Notes: generated from the letters alone by a model not told the origin. A DNA stretch of 64,000 nt from Sphingomonas sp. EC-HK361 (GCF_902498785.1 NZ_LR701494.1:1699058-1763057); one strand, 5' to 3'. Positions 33,276-43,342 are shown, counted from the stretch's first letter. Numbers and translations: made by a program.

Positions 33276-34979
33276 GTGAAGGACGACCAGAAGAATTTCG
33301 TGCTGTTCGCGGTGATCGCGGCGCTGATCCTGTTCGGATGGCCGCTGATCCAGAACAAGTTCTTCCCCACCGCCAACCCCCCGGTCACGAAGATCGAGGA
33401 CGGCAAGACGAAGGTCGTCGCGAACAGGAGCGCCGATCCGACAGCGGATGGCCCCGCCGCCATTCGCGACCGCCGCATCGTGCTGGCCGAATCGCCGCGC
33501 GTCGCGATCGATACGCCGCGGCTCAAGGGCTCGATCAACCTCAAGGGCGCGCGGATCGATGACCTTGTGCTCATCGATTACAAGGAAACGATCGCGAAGG
33601 ATTCGCAACCGATCCGCCTGCTGTCCCCGGCCGGCGCGCCCGATGCGTATTTCGCGGCATTCGGCTGGCGTGACGACGGGTTGAAACCGCCCGCAGCCGA
33701 CGCCGTCTGGACCGCGTCCTCGCAGGTGCTGGCGCCCGGCCGCCCCGTCACGCTCACCGCTGCGAACGGACAGGGCCAGCGCTTCCGGATCGATCTGTCG
33801 GTCGATCAGGATTACATGTTCACGGTCAGGCAGACCGTCGCCAATGGCGGCGCGGGCGCGGTACCGGTCGCGACCTACGGCCTCGTGAACCGCGCCGGCA
33901 TCTCCAAGGATCCGGACAGCTGGACGATCCACAGCGGACCGATGTCGGTCAATGGCGGCGCTGCGCACTATGCCCCCAATTTCAAGGATGTGGATGCGGC
34001 GCCGACCCGCTTCACGACCACCGGGGGCTGGCTCGGCTTTACCGACAAATACTGGCTGACCGCGCTGATTCCCGATCAGACGCGCGCGTTCGACGGACAG
34101 TTCCGCGCCGGCGCCAACAAGGCGTATCAGGGCGACGTCGCAAGCGCGCCCAAGCTGCTCCAGCCCGGCCAGCAATTCAGCCAGATTACCCGCTTCTTCG
34201 CGGGCGCGAAGGAAGTGAAGCTGCTCGATCGCTACACCGACAAGGAAGGCATCGCCCAGCTCGATTACGCGATCGACTGGGGCTGGTTCCGCATCGTCGA
34301 GAAGCCGATCTTCTACTATCTCGACTGGCTGTTCAAACTGCTCGGCAATTTCGGCGTCGCGATCATTCTGCTGACCGTCACGATCAAGCTGATCACCTTC
34401 CCGATCGCCCAGCGCCAGTTCGCGTCGATGGCGAACATGCGCGCGATCCAGCCGAAGATGAAGGCGCTGCAGGAACGCTACAAGGACGACAAGGTCCGCC
34501 AGCAGCAGGAGGTGATGGCGCTCTACAAGGCGGAGAAGGTCAACCCGCTCGCCGGCTGCCTGCCGACGCTGATCCAGATTCCGATCTTCTACGCGCTCTA
34601 CAAGGTGTTGCTGCTGACGATCGAAATGCGCCATCAGCCCTTCGTGCTGTGGATCAAGGATCTGTCGGCGCCCGATCCCGCGACGATCCTCAACCTGTTC
34701 GGCTACCTGCCCTTCACCCCGCCGCATTTCCTGGCGATCGGTGTGGTGCCCGTCCTGCTCGGCATTTCGATGTTCTTCCAGTTCCGCCTGAACCCGGCGC
34801 CGATGGACGACACGCAGAAGCAGGTGTTCGCGCTGATGCCGTGGGTACTGATGTTCGTGATGGCGCCGTTCGCAGTCGGCTTGCAGGTCTACTGGATCAC
34901 CAACAACTGCCTGTCGATCCTCCAGCAGCGGCTGCTCTATGCGCGCCACCCTGTGCTTAAGCAGGCACCGGCCAAATGA
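33276..34979 (+). CDS. yidC: Membrane protein insertase YidC
   Basis: A 567-residue insertase from a GTG with AGGA six bases ahead. One N-terminal helix ([18 protein letters not shown]), a large periplasmic domain, then the five-helix core starting at [18 protein letters not shown]. The hallmark cytoplasmic loop [19 protein letters not shown] and the [20 protein letters not shown] helix are present, as is a basic C-terminal tail. Inserts and folds inner-membrane proteins alone or with Sec. Confidence 0.97.
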   Translation: MKDDQKNFVLFAVIAALILFGWPLIQNKFFPTANPPVTKIEDGKTKVVANRSADPTADGPAAIRDRRIVLAESPRVAIDTPRLKGSINLKGARIDDLVLIDYKETIAKDSQPIRLLSPAGAPDAYFAAFGWRDDGLKPPAADAVWTASSQVLAPGRPVTLTAANGQGQRFRIDLSVDQDYMFTVRQTVANGGAGAVPVATYGLVNRAGISKDPDSWTIHSGPMSVNGGAAHYAPNFKDVDAAPTRFTTTGGWLGFTDKYWLTALIPDQTRAFDGQFRAGANKAYQGDVASAPKLLQPGQQFSQITRFFAGAKEVKLLDRYTDKEGIAQLDYAIDWGWFRIVEKPIFYYLDWLFKLLGNFGVAIILLTVTIKLITFPIAQRQFASMANMRAIQPKMKALQERYKDDKVRQQQEVMALYKAEKVNPLAGCLPTLIQIPIFYALYKVLLLTIEMRHQPFVLWIKDLSAPDPATILNLFGYLPFTPPHFLAIGVVPVLLGISMFFQFRLNPAPMDDTQKQVFALMPWVLMFVMAPFAVGLQVYWITNNCLSILQQRLLYARHPVLKQAPAK

Positions 34980-34989
34980 TGAGGGCGAA

Positions 34990-35625
34990 GTGACGTTCGA
35001 CGACGACCAGATCGAGGCGGCACGCAAGCTCTTCGCGGGACGGATCGACTTCCTGAAGTCCGCGCCTGCGCTCGAGCATCTGCCCGATGCGGTCGCGCCG
35101 GAGGTGGCGTTTGCGGGCCGCTCGAACGTCGGCAAGTCGTCGCTGCTGAACGCGCTTGCCGGACGGAAGGCGCTCGCGCGCACGTCGGTGACGCCGGGGC
35201 GCACGCAGGAGCTGAACTTCTTCGAAGTCGGTGATCCGCTCGTCTTCCGCCTTGTCGATATGCCCGGCTACGGCTTTGCGAAGGCGCCCAAGGACATCGT
35301 GCGCAAGTGGCGGTTCCTGGTGAACGACTTCCTGCGCGGGCGGCAGGTCCTCAAGCGCGCACTCGTGCTGATCGACAGCCGCCACGGCATCAAGGACGTC
35401 GACCGCGAAATTCTGGAAATGCTCGACAAGGCGGCCGTCAGCTACCGCTTGGTCCTGACAAAGGCGGACAAGATCAAGGCAAGCGACCTCGCCGCCGTAA
35501 CCGCGGCGACCGAGACGGAAGCCCGCAAGCGCGCCGCCGCCCATCCCGACATCATCGCCACGTCGAGCGAAACCGGGCTTGGTATCGCCGAACTGCGTGC
35601 TGCCGTCGCCGAAGCGATCGGCTAG
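34990..35625 (+). CDS. engB: Ribosome biogenesis GTP-binding protein EngB/YsxC
   Basis: 211 residues, GTG start after GAGGG. G1 GRSNVGKSS at 43-51, G3 DMPGYGFA, G4 TKADK and G5 SSETG are clear. EngB assists assembly of the 50S subunit. Its place after yidC is conserved in Alphaproteobacteria. Confidence 0.95.
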   Translation: MTFDDDQIEAARKLFAGRIDFLKSAPALEHLPDAVAPEVAFAGRSNVGKSSLLNALAGRKALARTSVTPGRTQELNFFEVGDPLVFRLVDMPGYGFAKAPKDIVRKWRFLVNDFLRGRQVLKRALVLIDSRHGIKDVDREILEMLDKAAVSYRLVLTKADKIKASDLAAVTAATETEARKRAAAHPDIIATSSETGLGIAELRAAVAEAIG

Positions 35626-35675
35626 TCCTTTCTTACAATCTAGACGCCGCGAAAATGACAAATTAGTTAGGTCGC

Positions 35676-35819
35676 ATGGACCTCGAACCGCGCATTCTCA
35701 CCGCGTTTCTCATCATTGGAGTGATGGCAGTCGTTTGTATTCCGACGGCCCTCCTCACCTTGCGCCGCCGGCACCGCAACAAGCTGCGCCGACGCGGGAT
35801 CAAGCGCTATGGGCATTAG
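35676..35819 (+). CDS. Small membrane peptide (47 aa) with basic tail
   Basis: ATG with AGGT upstream. One membrane helix (ILTAFLIIGVMAVVCIPTAL) and an extremely basic C-terminal tail ending in RRRGIKRYGH. The tail pattern is one I associate with small sphingomonad membrane proteins, which argues that this short frame is real. Function unknown. Confidence 0.65.
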   Translation: MDLEPRILTAFLIIGVMAVVCIPTALLTLRRRHRNKLRRRGIKRYGH

Positions 35820-35886
35820 CGCCCGCTCTGGCGGGGGATGACAGGCTTTCCTACATTGCGCGCTTGACAGTTACGGGAGCGCGCGA

Positions 35887-36507
35887 ATGGCGAAGTGGCA
35901 CAAGGCAGCGGCGATCGGCGGCGGCATCCTCGCGGCTCTCGGGATCGCAAGCGCGCTTCTGGTGCGTCGTGAGGCGCGAGTCGAACAGCCCGATTTCACG
36001 ACGGTCGAAACCGACGGCCCGATCGAAATCCGCGATTACGCCGAGCATATCGTCGCGGAGACGACCGAGCAGGGTGACCGGATCGCATCGATGCGCCGCG
36101 GCTTTCACAGGCTAGCGGGCTACATCTTTGCCAAGCACCGCGGCGGCGCGGGCGATCATGCCGACGAGACGCCGATTGCGATGACCGCCCCGGTCCTCGC
36201 CGATCGGGCCGATGGCGGGCGGTGGCGCACACGCTTCGTGATGCCGGCGCAGTTTACCCGCGATACCCTGCCCCGCCCGGGCAGAGGGGTTACGATCGCG
36301 GAGTTGCCCGCTCGCCGGGTCGCCGCGATCCGTTTCGCCGGGAACGGCGGGGACGACGCACTGAACGCCCATGAACGCGATCTGCGACTGTGGCTGGCCA
36401 AGCACCATTATCGTCCCACCGGCCCGGCCGAATACGCCTTCTACAATTCGCCGATGATCCCGGCCCCGCTCCGCCGCAACGAAGTCCTGATCCCGATCGC
36501 GCGCTAG
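35887..36507 (+). CDS. SOUL-family heme-binding protein
   Basis: A 206-residue protein with an N-terminal membrane helix (AIGGGILAALGIASALLV) and the SOUL domain: FTTVETDGPIEIRDYAEHIVAET, then GFHRLAGYIFAKHRG, TPIAMTAPVLADRADG and the C-terminal YAFYNSPMIPAPLRRNEV. SOUL proteins bind heme or porphyrins; in bacteria the role is not established. Complete and of normal length. Confidence 0.9.
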   Translation: MAKWHKAAAIGGGILAALGIASALLVRREARVEQPDFTTVETDGPIEIRDYAEHIVAETTEQGDRIASMRRGFHRLAGYIFAKHRGGAGDHADETPIAMTAPVLADRADGGRWRTRFVMPAQFTRDTLPRPGRGVTIAELPARRVAAIRFAGNGGDDALNAHERDLRLWLAKHHYRPTGPAEYAFYNSPMIPAPLRRNEVLIPIAR

Positions 36508-36549
36508 CATCGGTTGCGTGCCGGACGGGGCACCGCTACCCAACGATCC

Positions 36550-37215
36550 ATGAAGCTCATCATCGGCAACAAAGCCTATTCGTCGTGGAGCCTGCGCGGC
36601 TGGCTCGCCTGCAAGCAATCGGGGCTGCCGTTCGAGGAAGTCGTCGTTCCGCTCTACGACGCAGACTGGGACAAACGCCGCGAGGGCGACGAGTTCGCGC
36701 CGTCGTCGGGCAAGGTGCCGATCCTGTGGGACGGCGACGATGTGGTCGTGTGGGACAGCCTGGCGATCGTCGAATATCTCGCCGACAAGGTGGGGCGAGA
36801 CACATTCTGGCCGGCCGATGACGCCGCGCGCGCGATGGCGCGGTCGATGGCCGCCGAGATGCATTCGGGGTTCGCCAATCTGCGCCGCAAGCACAGCATG
36901 AACATCCGCCAGACCTTTCCGGCCAAGTCCCCAGACGAGGATGTCCGCGCCGAACTCCAGCGGATCATGGAGCTATGGGCGCAGGCACGCGCGCGCTTCG
37001 GCGGCGGCGGGGATTTCCTGTTCGGCGAATTCGGCGCGGCCGATATCATGTTCGCGCCGGTCGTGACCCGCTTCGTGACCTACCAGCTGCCCGTCGCGCG
37101 CTTCGCGCTGCCCTATATGGACGCAGTCCTCAACCACCGCTTCATGCAGGACTGGATCGCCGGTGCACAGGAAGAGGAATGGGTGATCGAGCAATATGAG
37201 CAGGCGCCGGCCTGA
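36550..37215 (+). CDS. Glutathione S-transferase family protein
   Basis: 221 residues. The N-terminal thioredoxin-like domain starts MKLIIGNKAYSSWSLRGWLA with a Ser cluster as the likely glutathione-activating site, and has GKVPILWDGDDVVVWDSLAI, the cis-Pro and glutathione-binding region. The all-helical C-terminal domain follows. Substrate unknown. Confidence 0.9.
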   Translation: MKLIIGNKAYSSWSLRGWLACKQSGLPFEEVVVPLYDADWDKRREGDEFAPSSGKVPILWDGDDVVVWDSLAIVEYLADKVGRDTFWPADDAARAMARSMAAEMHSGFANLRRKHSMNIRQTFPAKSPDEDVRAELQRIMELWAQARARFGGGGDFLFGEFGAADIMFAPVVTRFVTYQLPVARFALPYMDAVLNHRFMQDWIAGAQEEEWVIEQYEQAPA

Positions 37216-37271
37216 GCGGCGCCTGGCGCACGGGATTGTATCGCGACCCCGCTTCGGCAATGTCCGCTGCC

Positions 37272-38405
37272 ATGACCAGTCCCGATCTGCCAGACGTCGT
37301 TGCGCTTGCCAGGGCGCTGATCGGCACTGAGAGCATCACCCCGGCAACGGGCGGCGTGTTCGACGTGCTGGAGGGGGCACTCACGCCGCTGGGGTTCGCG
37401 ATAGAGCGATTCGTGGCTGGCGAGGCGCCTGACGGGCCGGTCGAAAACCTGATTGCGGTGCGCGAAGGTGGAGGGCCGCACTTCGCCTTTGCCGGGCATG
37501 TCGATGTCGTGCCGCCCGGGGCGGGCTGGACCAGCGATGCCTTTGCACCCGAAATCCGCGGCGACCTGCTCTACGGGCGCGGCGCGGTGGACATGAAAGG
37601 CGCGATCGCCGCCTTCGTCGCCGCGGTCGCCCGCGCGCAAACCGACGGCACGATCAGCCTCCTCATCACCGGGGACGAGGAAGGACCCGCGATCCACGGC
37701 ACCGCCGCGATCATCGACCGGCTGCGCGAGCACGGCCTGTCGCCGGACGTCTGTCTCGTGGGAGAGCCGACCTCGGTCGCGCGGCTGGGCGACATGGTGA
37801 AGATCGGGCGGCGTGGCTCGGTCAACATCTGGATCAGCGTACCCGGCCGACAGGGTCACGTCGCCTACCCGCACCTCGCCGACAACCCGATCCCGAAGCT
37901 CGTTGCCGCGCTCGCCGCGATCGATGCGCTGGTTCTGGACACGGGCAGTGACTGGTTCCAGCCCTCCAATATCGAGCTGACCGATCTGGAGGTCGGCAAC
38001 CCGGCCACGAACGTCATCCCGGCGCATGCATCAGCGCGGCTCAGCATCCGTTTCAACGACCTGCAGCGCGGCGAAGACCTGGTGCGGCGGATCGAGGCGC
38101 TGGTGCATGCCCATGCGCCCGACGCTTCGGTGGTGGCGCGCATTTCCGGCGAGGCGTTCCTGACCGGACCCGGCGCCTTCTCCGCCCTGATCGGCGACGC
38201 GGTCGAGGCGCGGACGGGATTGCGGCCCGAACTGTCGACGACGGGCGGTACGTCGGACGCGCGCTTCCTGTCGGCCCTGTGCCCTGTGGTCGAGTTCGGG
38301 CTGGTCAACGCGACGATGCACAAGCTCGACGAGGCGGTCGCGATCTCCGACCTGCACATGCTGACCGATATCTATGCCGACATCCTGCGCCGCGTCGCGG
38401 GCTGA
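37272..38405 (+). CDS. dapE: Succinyl-diaminopimelate desuccinylase
   Basis: A 377-residue M20-family zinc hydrolase. Metal ligands are in FAGHVDVV (His76, Asp78), GRGAVDMKG (Asp107) and GDEEGP (Glu136, Glu137), and the C-terminal LVNATMHKLDEAV includes the last His. It releases succinate to give LL-diaminopimelate for lysine and peptidoglycan. The ATG 12 bases upstream (37260) is an alternative; neither has a good ribosome site. Confidence 0.93.
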   Translation: MTSPDLPDVVALARALIGTESITPATGGVFDVLEGALTPLGFAIERFVAGEAPDGPVENLIAVREGGGPHFAFAGHVDVVPPGAGWTSDAFAPEIRGDLLYGRGAVDMKGAIAAFVAAVARAQTDGTISLLITGDEEGPAIHGTAAIIDRLREHGLSPDVCLVGEPTSVARLGDMVKIGRRGSVNIWISVPGRQGHVAYPHLADNPIPKLVAALAAIDALVLDTGSDWFQPSNIELTDLEVGNPATNVIPAHASARLSIRFNDLQRGEDLVRRIEALVHAHAPDASVVARISGEAFLTGPGAFSALIGDAVEARTGLRPELSTTGGTSDARFLSALCPVVEFGLVNATMHKLDEAVAISDLHMLTDIYADILRRVAG

Positions 38406-38417
38406 TGCGGCGAACGC

Positions 38418-40121
38418 TCAGCCGTTGACCGTCCAGCGCTCGCCCTTGCGGCTCCAGTCGAGGAAGGCGTCCTCGTCCATCGGCGCGGCGACCGCATAGC
38501 CCTGGATCACGTCGCAGCCGATGACGCGCAGCACGTCGGCCTGCGCCATCGTCTCGATCCCCTCGGCCACCGCTTCGCAGTTCAGCCCGTGGATCAGCGC
38601 GATGACCGCCTGCGCGATCGTGCGGGCCTCGGCGCTTTCGGCGATCGGCGCGATCAGCGTGCGGTCGAGCTTGATCCGGTCGATCGGCATCTGGCGAAGC
38701 TGCGACAGGTTCGAAAAGCCGGTGCCGAAGCCATCGATCGCGATCGTCGCGCCGTCGCTGCGCAGCGCTGAAATGGCGCGGAGCACGTCAGCGCTGCATC
38801 CCATCGCCAGTGTTTCGGTGATCTCCAGTTCCAGCAGCGTCGCGGGCGCCTGCGCCTCGTACATCGCGGCGCGGAGACGACGGAAAAAGCCGGCATTCTC
38901 GATCTGGCGAGGGCTGACGTTGATCGCGAGCCGCTGCACGACGCCGGCACGGCCCCAGCGCGCGATAGTCTCGGAAACCGTCTCGACGACCCAGTCGCCG
39001 ATCTCGACGATCAGGCCGTTTTCCTCCGCGCGGTCGATGAAGCTTCCCGGCATGCGCAGCCCGAGCGAGGGATGATGCCAGCGCAGCAGCGCCTCGGCCG
39101 CCACGACATGGTCGCGGTGAAGGTGGATCTGCGGCTGGAAGGCGAGGGAGAACTGACGGTTGTCGATCGCGCGACGCAATTCGCCGTCGAGTCGCGCACG
39201 GTCGGCGATCTCGGCGGCAAGCGCATCGCTGAAGCACTCCACACGGCCGCGGCCGAGCGCCTTGGCGTGATACATCGCAATATCGGCGGCGCGCATCAGT
39301 TCGTGCAGCGTCGTGCCGTGCAGGGGTCGCTGCGCGACACCGACCGATGCCCCGATCGATACCGGCACATCGCCCAGATCGAATTCCTCGCCCAGCGCGA
39401 ACAGGACGGAACGCCCGATCCACATCGCGTCCGCCGGGTCGCGCAGCGACGGGAAGAACAGCGTGAACTCATCCCCCGCCAGCCGCCCGATCATCGGCGC
39501 CGATGCGCCCGCTTCCCCCACTGCGCGGTCGGCGACGGCGCGCAGGCGGTTTGCGACCATGCCGAGCAGCATGTCGCCCATCGCATGACCCCTTGTATCG
39601 TTGACCGCCTTGAACCGATCGAGATCGATGAACAGCAGCGCGGCGCTGGCATCGGCGTCGACCTCGCCAAGCAGCCGCTCGCAGGTGCGGCGGAAATGGG
39701 TTCGGTTGGGTAACCCGGTTACGGGATCGAAAAGCGCAAGCCGCTGCACGCTTTCGAGATTCGCCCCCATCTGGGTGAAGAGTCCGTCCATCGCCGCAGA
39801 AAGCTCGGGCACCGCCGCGCCGACTGCAGGCGGAACAGCACTCGTCAGGTCGCCGCGCGCTGCGCCGGCCAGCCGGTCGACCGCGATATCGATCGCCTCC
39901 GCCGTCGCGCCGATCGCGCGGTGGGCGGACGCCCAGCACATCACCGCGCAGACCATCGCCGGGATGAAGGCGCGGGCGTAATTGCCGATCGCGAGGCTGC
40001 CATTGGCGGTGACGAGGAGCGACAGGAAGAACGCGACGCCGCCTGCGCAAAGCGCAAAGACGACCGCACGGTTCTTCAGCTTCGCGCCTTGCATCGCGTT
40101 TCCAGGCCCCTCGCTCTCCAT
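38418..40121 (-). CDS. GGDEF/EAL domain protein with a degenerate EAL site
   Basis: 567 residues: two N-terminal membrane helices (VVFALCAGGVAFFLSLLV; YARAFIPAMVCAVMCWAS), a HAMP-like linker, a GGDEF domain and an EAL domain. The GGDEF motif is AGDEF (215-219), a variant still known to be active in some enzymes. EAL begins with EALLRW (Glu343) and keeps NVSPRQ, ELEITE and EGIET, but the usual DDFGTG is DGFGTG (463-468), replacing one metal-binding Asp. Phosphodiesterase activity is therefore doubtful. The frame extends upstream but overlaps the Smr gene; the ATG at 40121 is chosen. Confidence 0.9.
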   Translation of the reverse strand: MESEGPGNAMQGAKLKNRAVVFALCAGGVAFFLSLLVTANGSLAIGNYARAFIPAMVCAVMCWASAHRAIGATAEAIDIAVDRLAGAARGDLTSAVPPAVGAAVPELSAAMDGLFTQMGANLESVQRLALFDPVTGLPNRTHFRRTCERLLGEVDADASAALLFIDLDRFKAVNDTRGHAMGDMLLGMVANRLRAVADRAVGEAGASAPMIGRLAGDEFTLFFPSLRDPADAMWIGRSVLFALGEEFDLGDVPVSIGASVGVAQRPLHGTTLHELMRAADIAMYHAKALGRGRVECFSDALAAEIADRARLDGELRRAIDNRQFSLAFQPQIHLHRDHVVAAEALLRWHHPSLGLRMPGSFIDRAEENGLIVEIGDWVVETVSETIARWGRAGVVQRLAINVSPRQIENAGFFRRLRAAMYEAQAPATLLELEITETLAMGCSADVLRAISALRSDGATIAIDGFGTGFSNLSQLRQMPIDRIKLDRTLIAPIAESAEARTIAQAVIALIHGLNCEAVAEGIETMAQADVLRVIGCDVIQGYAVAAPMDEDAFLDWSRKGERWTVNG

Positions 40122-40165
40122 CGGACGAACACACCCGATCTGGCCTGTCCTATGGCGGAGAAAGG

Positions 40166-40714
40166 TTAAGACTTTCGCGAAGCGCGCGGGCGACGGAGCA
40201 CGATGTAGAGCGCGCCCGTCCCGCCATGACGCGGATGCGCGCCGCGGACGCTTGCGATGGCGTGTGCATGGCGCGACGCCGCCAGCCAGTCGCCGATCGC
40301 CGCGCGGATCGCGCCGCGCGCATGCGGACGCTCGCTTTCCGGACGTGGCGGCTTGCCGGTGACGAGCAGCAGGACGCGGTCGCCGCGGGCAATCGCGCGG
40401 TCCAGCCCCTGATCGAGCAGCAGGTGCGCGGAATGCAGCGTATGGCCGTGAAGGTCGACCGAACTGTCGGGCTGGATGATGCCGCGTGCGATTCGCCGAT
40501 CCCATCCGCCGTCGAGCGTGTCGCCCGGCCGCGTTGCCGGTTTGGGCGCCTTCGCGACGGTTGACGGCATGGCTTCAGCCGATGGCGCGACCGCATTGGG
40601 CAACGGCTGTTTCGGTGGGTGACTCGCTGCCGGAACCGCGTGGAGCGGCCGGACGCTTGCCATCACCCGCGCCCACAGCGCGGCTTCGTCAGCGTCGAGG
40701 TGGCGCGCCGGCAT
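40166..40714 (-). CDS. Smr/MutS2-type domain protein
   Basis: 182 residues from MPARHLDADEAALW; a proline-rich N-terminal part and a C-terminal Smr domain with SSVDLHGHTLHSAHLLLDQG, VLLLVTGKPP and GGTGALYIVLRR. Smr domains are structure-selective nucleases or nucleic-acid binders. It overlaps the 3-prime end of mltA by 26 bases and is the third gene of the Tim44-mltA-smr unit. Confidence 0.9.
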   Translation of the reverse strand: MPARHLDADEAALWARVMASVRPLHAVPAASHPPKQPLPNAVAPSAEAMPSTVAKAPKPATRPGDTLDGGWDRRIARGIIQPDSSVDLHGHTLHSAHLLLDQGLDRAIARGDRVLLLVTGKPPRPESERPHARGAIRAAIGDWLAASRHAHAIASVRGAHPRHGGTGALYIVLRRPRASRKS

Positions 40715-41966
40715 TGCCGCCAATGCCCTGCAACCGCGCAAGCGTGCCGACCGGGAGCAGCAGGAACGCGGTGCCGCGCGCGCTCATCCCGCCAGCGATC
40801 GCGCGCGCCTCGTCGCCAGCCCCCCAATAGGTATCGAAACGGTTGGCGCCCTTGATCGCGCCGCCTGTATCCTGCGCCACCCACAGCCCGGTCGCATCGG
40901 TGCGGTCCATCGACAGGAAGACGGGCGCGCCCAAGGGCACGAACTTCGTATCGACCGCGACCGACGTCGCATCGGCGACGGGCAGCCCCATCGCGCCGAG
41001 CGGCGGGCCGGAGAGTTCGCGGAAGAACACGAAGCTCTTGTTCTCACGCATGATCGCGCGGCCTTCGGTGGGGTGCGCATTGAGCCAAGCGACGATGCCC
41101 TGCATCGATGTCTGCCCGGGCTGAAGCAGCCCGCGCCCCTTCATCAGCGCGCCGATGCCTGTGTAATCGCGGCCATTCTGGCTGTCATAGCCGATCCGCA
41201 TGATCGATCCGTCGGGCAGGCGCAGCAGCCCCGAGCCCTGGATTTGGAGGAAGAAGAACTCGACCGGGTCCTTGGCCCAGGCAAGGATTTTCGCGCGAGT
41301 GCCGATCGCGCCATCCTCGATCGCGGTGCGATCGTAATAGGGGATCAGCTTCCTGCCATCCACGCGACCGCGGATCGACTTGCCCTTCAGCGCATCGGAG
41401 AACCGGCCCAGATCGACATCGACCAGATCGTCGGGCCGCGCATAGATGGGGGTGTCGTAGCCCGCACGCCGATCCCGCGAGCCGGCGATTTCGGGGATGT
41501 AATATCCGGTCGCGAACGCGCGGCCGTCGCCGACCTGCACCGCCTCGAACCAGCGCTGGAAGAAGCTCCGCGCATCGCCCTGGCCCACCTGCGCCGCTGC
41601 CGCGCACGCCGGTTGCCAGTCGGCACCCTGAGTCAGTCCGGTCGGGTCGTTCGCGCGGCGCACCAGCGACGGACAGCTCGTCCGGAACGCAGAAAGCGCG
41701 CGGGCTGCGTTATCTGGCGTGATGGGCAGCGACGCGATCGAGGGACCGGCGGCCAGACCTGCGGAGGCGGCCGTGCCCGCCCCGGCGGCCGTGACGGCGC
41801 TGACCGGCGGCAAGGGCTGCGCGGGCGTGGGCTGACGCACGGGGATGACGTTGCCGACAGTGGTTCCGCCCGCGCTGACAGGCCGGGACGGCGCCTGACC
41901 GCCGCCGACACACGCCGACAGCGCCAGCCCTAACGCCAGCGCTATTCCCCCCCGAAGGCGCGTCAT
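40689..41966 (-). CDS. mltA: Membrane-bound lytic murein transglycosylase A
   Basis: A 425-residue lipoprotein (lipobox LSAC, Cys19) with the MltA double-psi barrel domain and the C-terminal 3D domain. GWWVAQDTGGAIKG-type sequence is present as LWVAQDTGGAIKGANRFD, and DTYWGAGDEARAIAG contains the catalytic Asp cluster. It cleaves glycan strands in the periplasm, anchored to the outer membrane. The stop of the Tim44-like gene overlaps its start (four bases). Confidence 0.92.
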   Translation of the reverse strand: MTRLRGGIALALGLALSACVGGGQAPSRPVSAGGTTVGNVIPVRQPTPAQPLPPVSAVTAAGAGTAASAGLAAGPSIASLPITPDNAARALSAFRTSCPSLVRRANDPTGLTQGADWQPACAAAAQVGQGDARSFFQRWFEAVQVGDGRAFATGYYIPEIAGSRDRRAGYDTPIYARPDDLVDVDLGRFSDALKGKSIRGRVDGRKLIPYYDRTAIEDGAIGTRAKILAWAKDPVEFFFLQIQGSGLLRLPDGSIMRIGYDSQNGRDYTGIGALMKGRGLLQPGQTSMQGIVAWLNAHPTEGRAIMRENKSFVFFRELSGPPLGAMGLPVADATSVAVDTKFVPLGAPVFLSMDRTDATGLWVAQDTGGAIKGANRFDTYWGAGDEARAIAGGMSARGTAFLLLPVGTLARLQGIGGNAGAPPRR

Positions 41967-42607
41967 GCCTCGTCGGTGTCCGCGAGCTTCCAGTTGGGGT
42001 CGTTGCTCTTCAACGTGCGCGCGAAGGTCCAGACATCGTGTGTTTCGACGGCATCGTCAGTCGAGCCTGCGATCACATTCCCGTCCCCGTCGCGCGTCAC
42101 CGCGGCGATATCGGCATCGAAGCGAATCGTGATCCGCGCATCGCGGCCGAGGACCGCTGCATCCGAAATGACCGCGCGCTCGATCGACACGAGGCGATTG
42201 TCGAGCACATGCCCCGCCTCACCCCGCGCGCGGATCGCCTCGGCAAAGGCATTTGCGACGTCGGGTTCGACCAGATGCGACAAAGTGTCCTCGTCACCCT
42301 TCCAATAGGCTTCGAGGGTCATGCGATACGCCGCTTGCGCGCCTTCCAGAAAACGGGTGACGTCGAAGCCGGGTTCGGCAGCGACGATCGCGCGCAATCC
42401 GGCAGTCGCCGAATCCTCGACATTGCGGTTCGCCGGCTCGCGCACCTCGGGGGTCACATCGACCGTGCGAGTCACGGCGCGCACCGGCGCGCGCTCCTCC
42501 GCGGGCTTGGGCAAGGGCTGCTCATGCCCCGTGCGTCGGCCGAGAACCGAATAGAGACGCAACGCCAAAAAACCGGCGACCATCGCAAGAAGCACTAAAT
42601 AAAACAC
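41963..42607 (-). CDS. Tim44-domain membrane-associated protein
   Basis: 214 residues from a GTG with a perfect GGAGGA ribosome site; a longer reading from ATG 42640 exists but lacks one. N-terminal membrane helix (VLLAMVAGFLALRLYSVLGRR) then TGHEQPLP and a Tim44/TimA domain: GFDVTRFLEGAQAAYRMTLEAYWKGD, DTLSHLVEPDVANAFAEAI, ETHDVWTFARTLKSNDPNWKL. Relative of the mitochondrial import motor anchor; the alphaproteobacterial role is not known. Divergent from secB. Confidence 0.9.
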   Translation of the reverse strand: MFYLVLLAMVAGFLALRLYSVLGRRTGHEQPLPKPAEERAPVRAVTRTVDVTPEVREPANRNVEDSATAGLRAIVAAEPGFDVTRFLEGAQAAYRMTLEAYWKGDEDTLSHLVEPDVANAFAEAIRARGEAGHVLDNRLVSIERAVISDAAVLGRDARITIRFDADIAAVTRDGDGNVIAGSTDDAVETHDVWTFARTLKSNDPNWKLADTDEA

Positions 42608-42685
42608 TTGTCCTCCGAGTAGGCGCTCGACGCCCAACATAGGCGTGAAGTTCCCGTCTTTCAAACGAAGCCGGCGTCCGCATGA

Positions 42686-42714
42686 TTGAAACGCCCCCTT
42701 CGCCCTGCTAGGCG
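42686..42714 (+). promoter_or_regulatory. Promoter of secB
   Basis: TTGAAA (42686-42691) and TAGGCG (42709-42714) with a 17-base spacer, 85 bases ahead of the secB ATG. Good -35 and spacing, GC-rich -10. Confidence 0.5.
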
Positions 42715-42798
42715 CGACGCGAAACCGGGGTCTGTCGTGCCGAAAAGGCGCCGCGCCCCGCAACGACTTCTCGATTTCGCAGGGGACTTGGCGCAAAA

Positions 42799-43311
42799 AT
42801 GGACGACCAGAACGATTTCAACGCCGATGCCGGCGCTCCGCTTCCCAACGGCGAAGATACCAGCCCCGCGGCCGGCCTCATCTCGCAATATGTGAAGGAC
42901 CTCTCGTTCGAGAACCCCAATGCGCCGGCGATCTACCAGAATCCGAACGCACCGCAGATCAACGTCCAGTTCGATATCGGCGCCAATCAGGTCGGCGACG
43001 ATGTCCACGAGGTCGCGCTGAAGATCGAAATCCGCGCCGAGAGCGACGGCCAGGTCGCGTTCCTGGTCGAACTTTCCTATGCGGGGCTGTTCGGGCTGCG
43101 CAACATTCCGGCCGAGCACGTCCAGCCCTTCCTGCTCGGTGAGGCGCCACGCCTGCTCTTCCCGTTCGCGCGGCGCGTCGTCGCCGACACGATCCGCGAC
43201 GGCGGCTTCCCGCCTCTGCTGCTCGAGCCGATCGATTTCGGCGGTCTTTACATGCAGCAGGCAGCGCAGCAGGGCGCGGGTACCGAAACCGGCGAGATCG
43301 GCCAGGCGTGA
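42799..43311 (+). CDS. secB: Protein-export chaperone SecB
   Basis: A 170-residue tetrameric export chaperone with YVKDLSFENPNAPAIYQ, VALKIEIRAES, VELSYAGLFGLRNIP and the PFARRVVADTIRDGGFPPLLLEPIDF ending that defines SecB. It hands unfolded preproteins to SecA. Followed by murJ after 31 bases. Confidence 0.97.
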   Translation: MDDQNDFNADAGAPLPNGEDTSPAAGLISQYVKDLSFENPNAPAIYQNPNAPQINVQFDIGANQVGDDVHEVALKIEIRAESDGQVAFLVELSYAGLFGLRNIPAEHVQPFLLGEAPRLLFPFARRVVADTIRDGGFPPLLLEPIDFGGLYMQQAAQQGAGTETGEIGQA

Positions 43312-43342
43312 CGCCGGTTCGGCCCTGAAGGGCTAAACGGCC

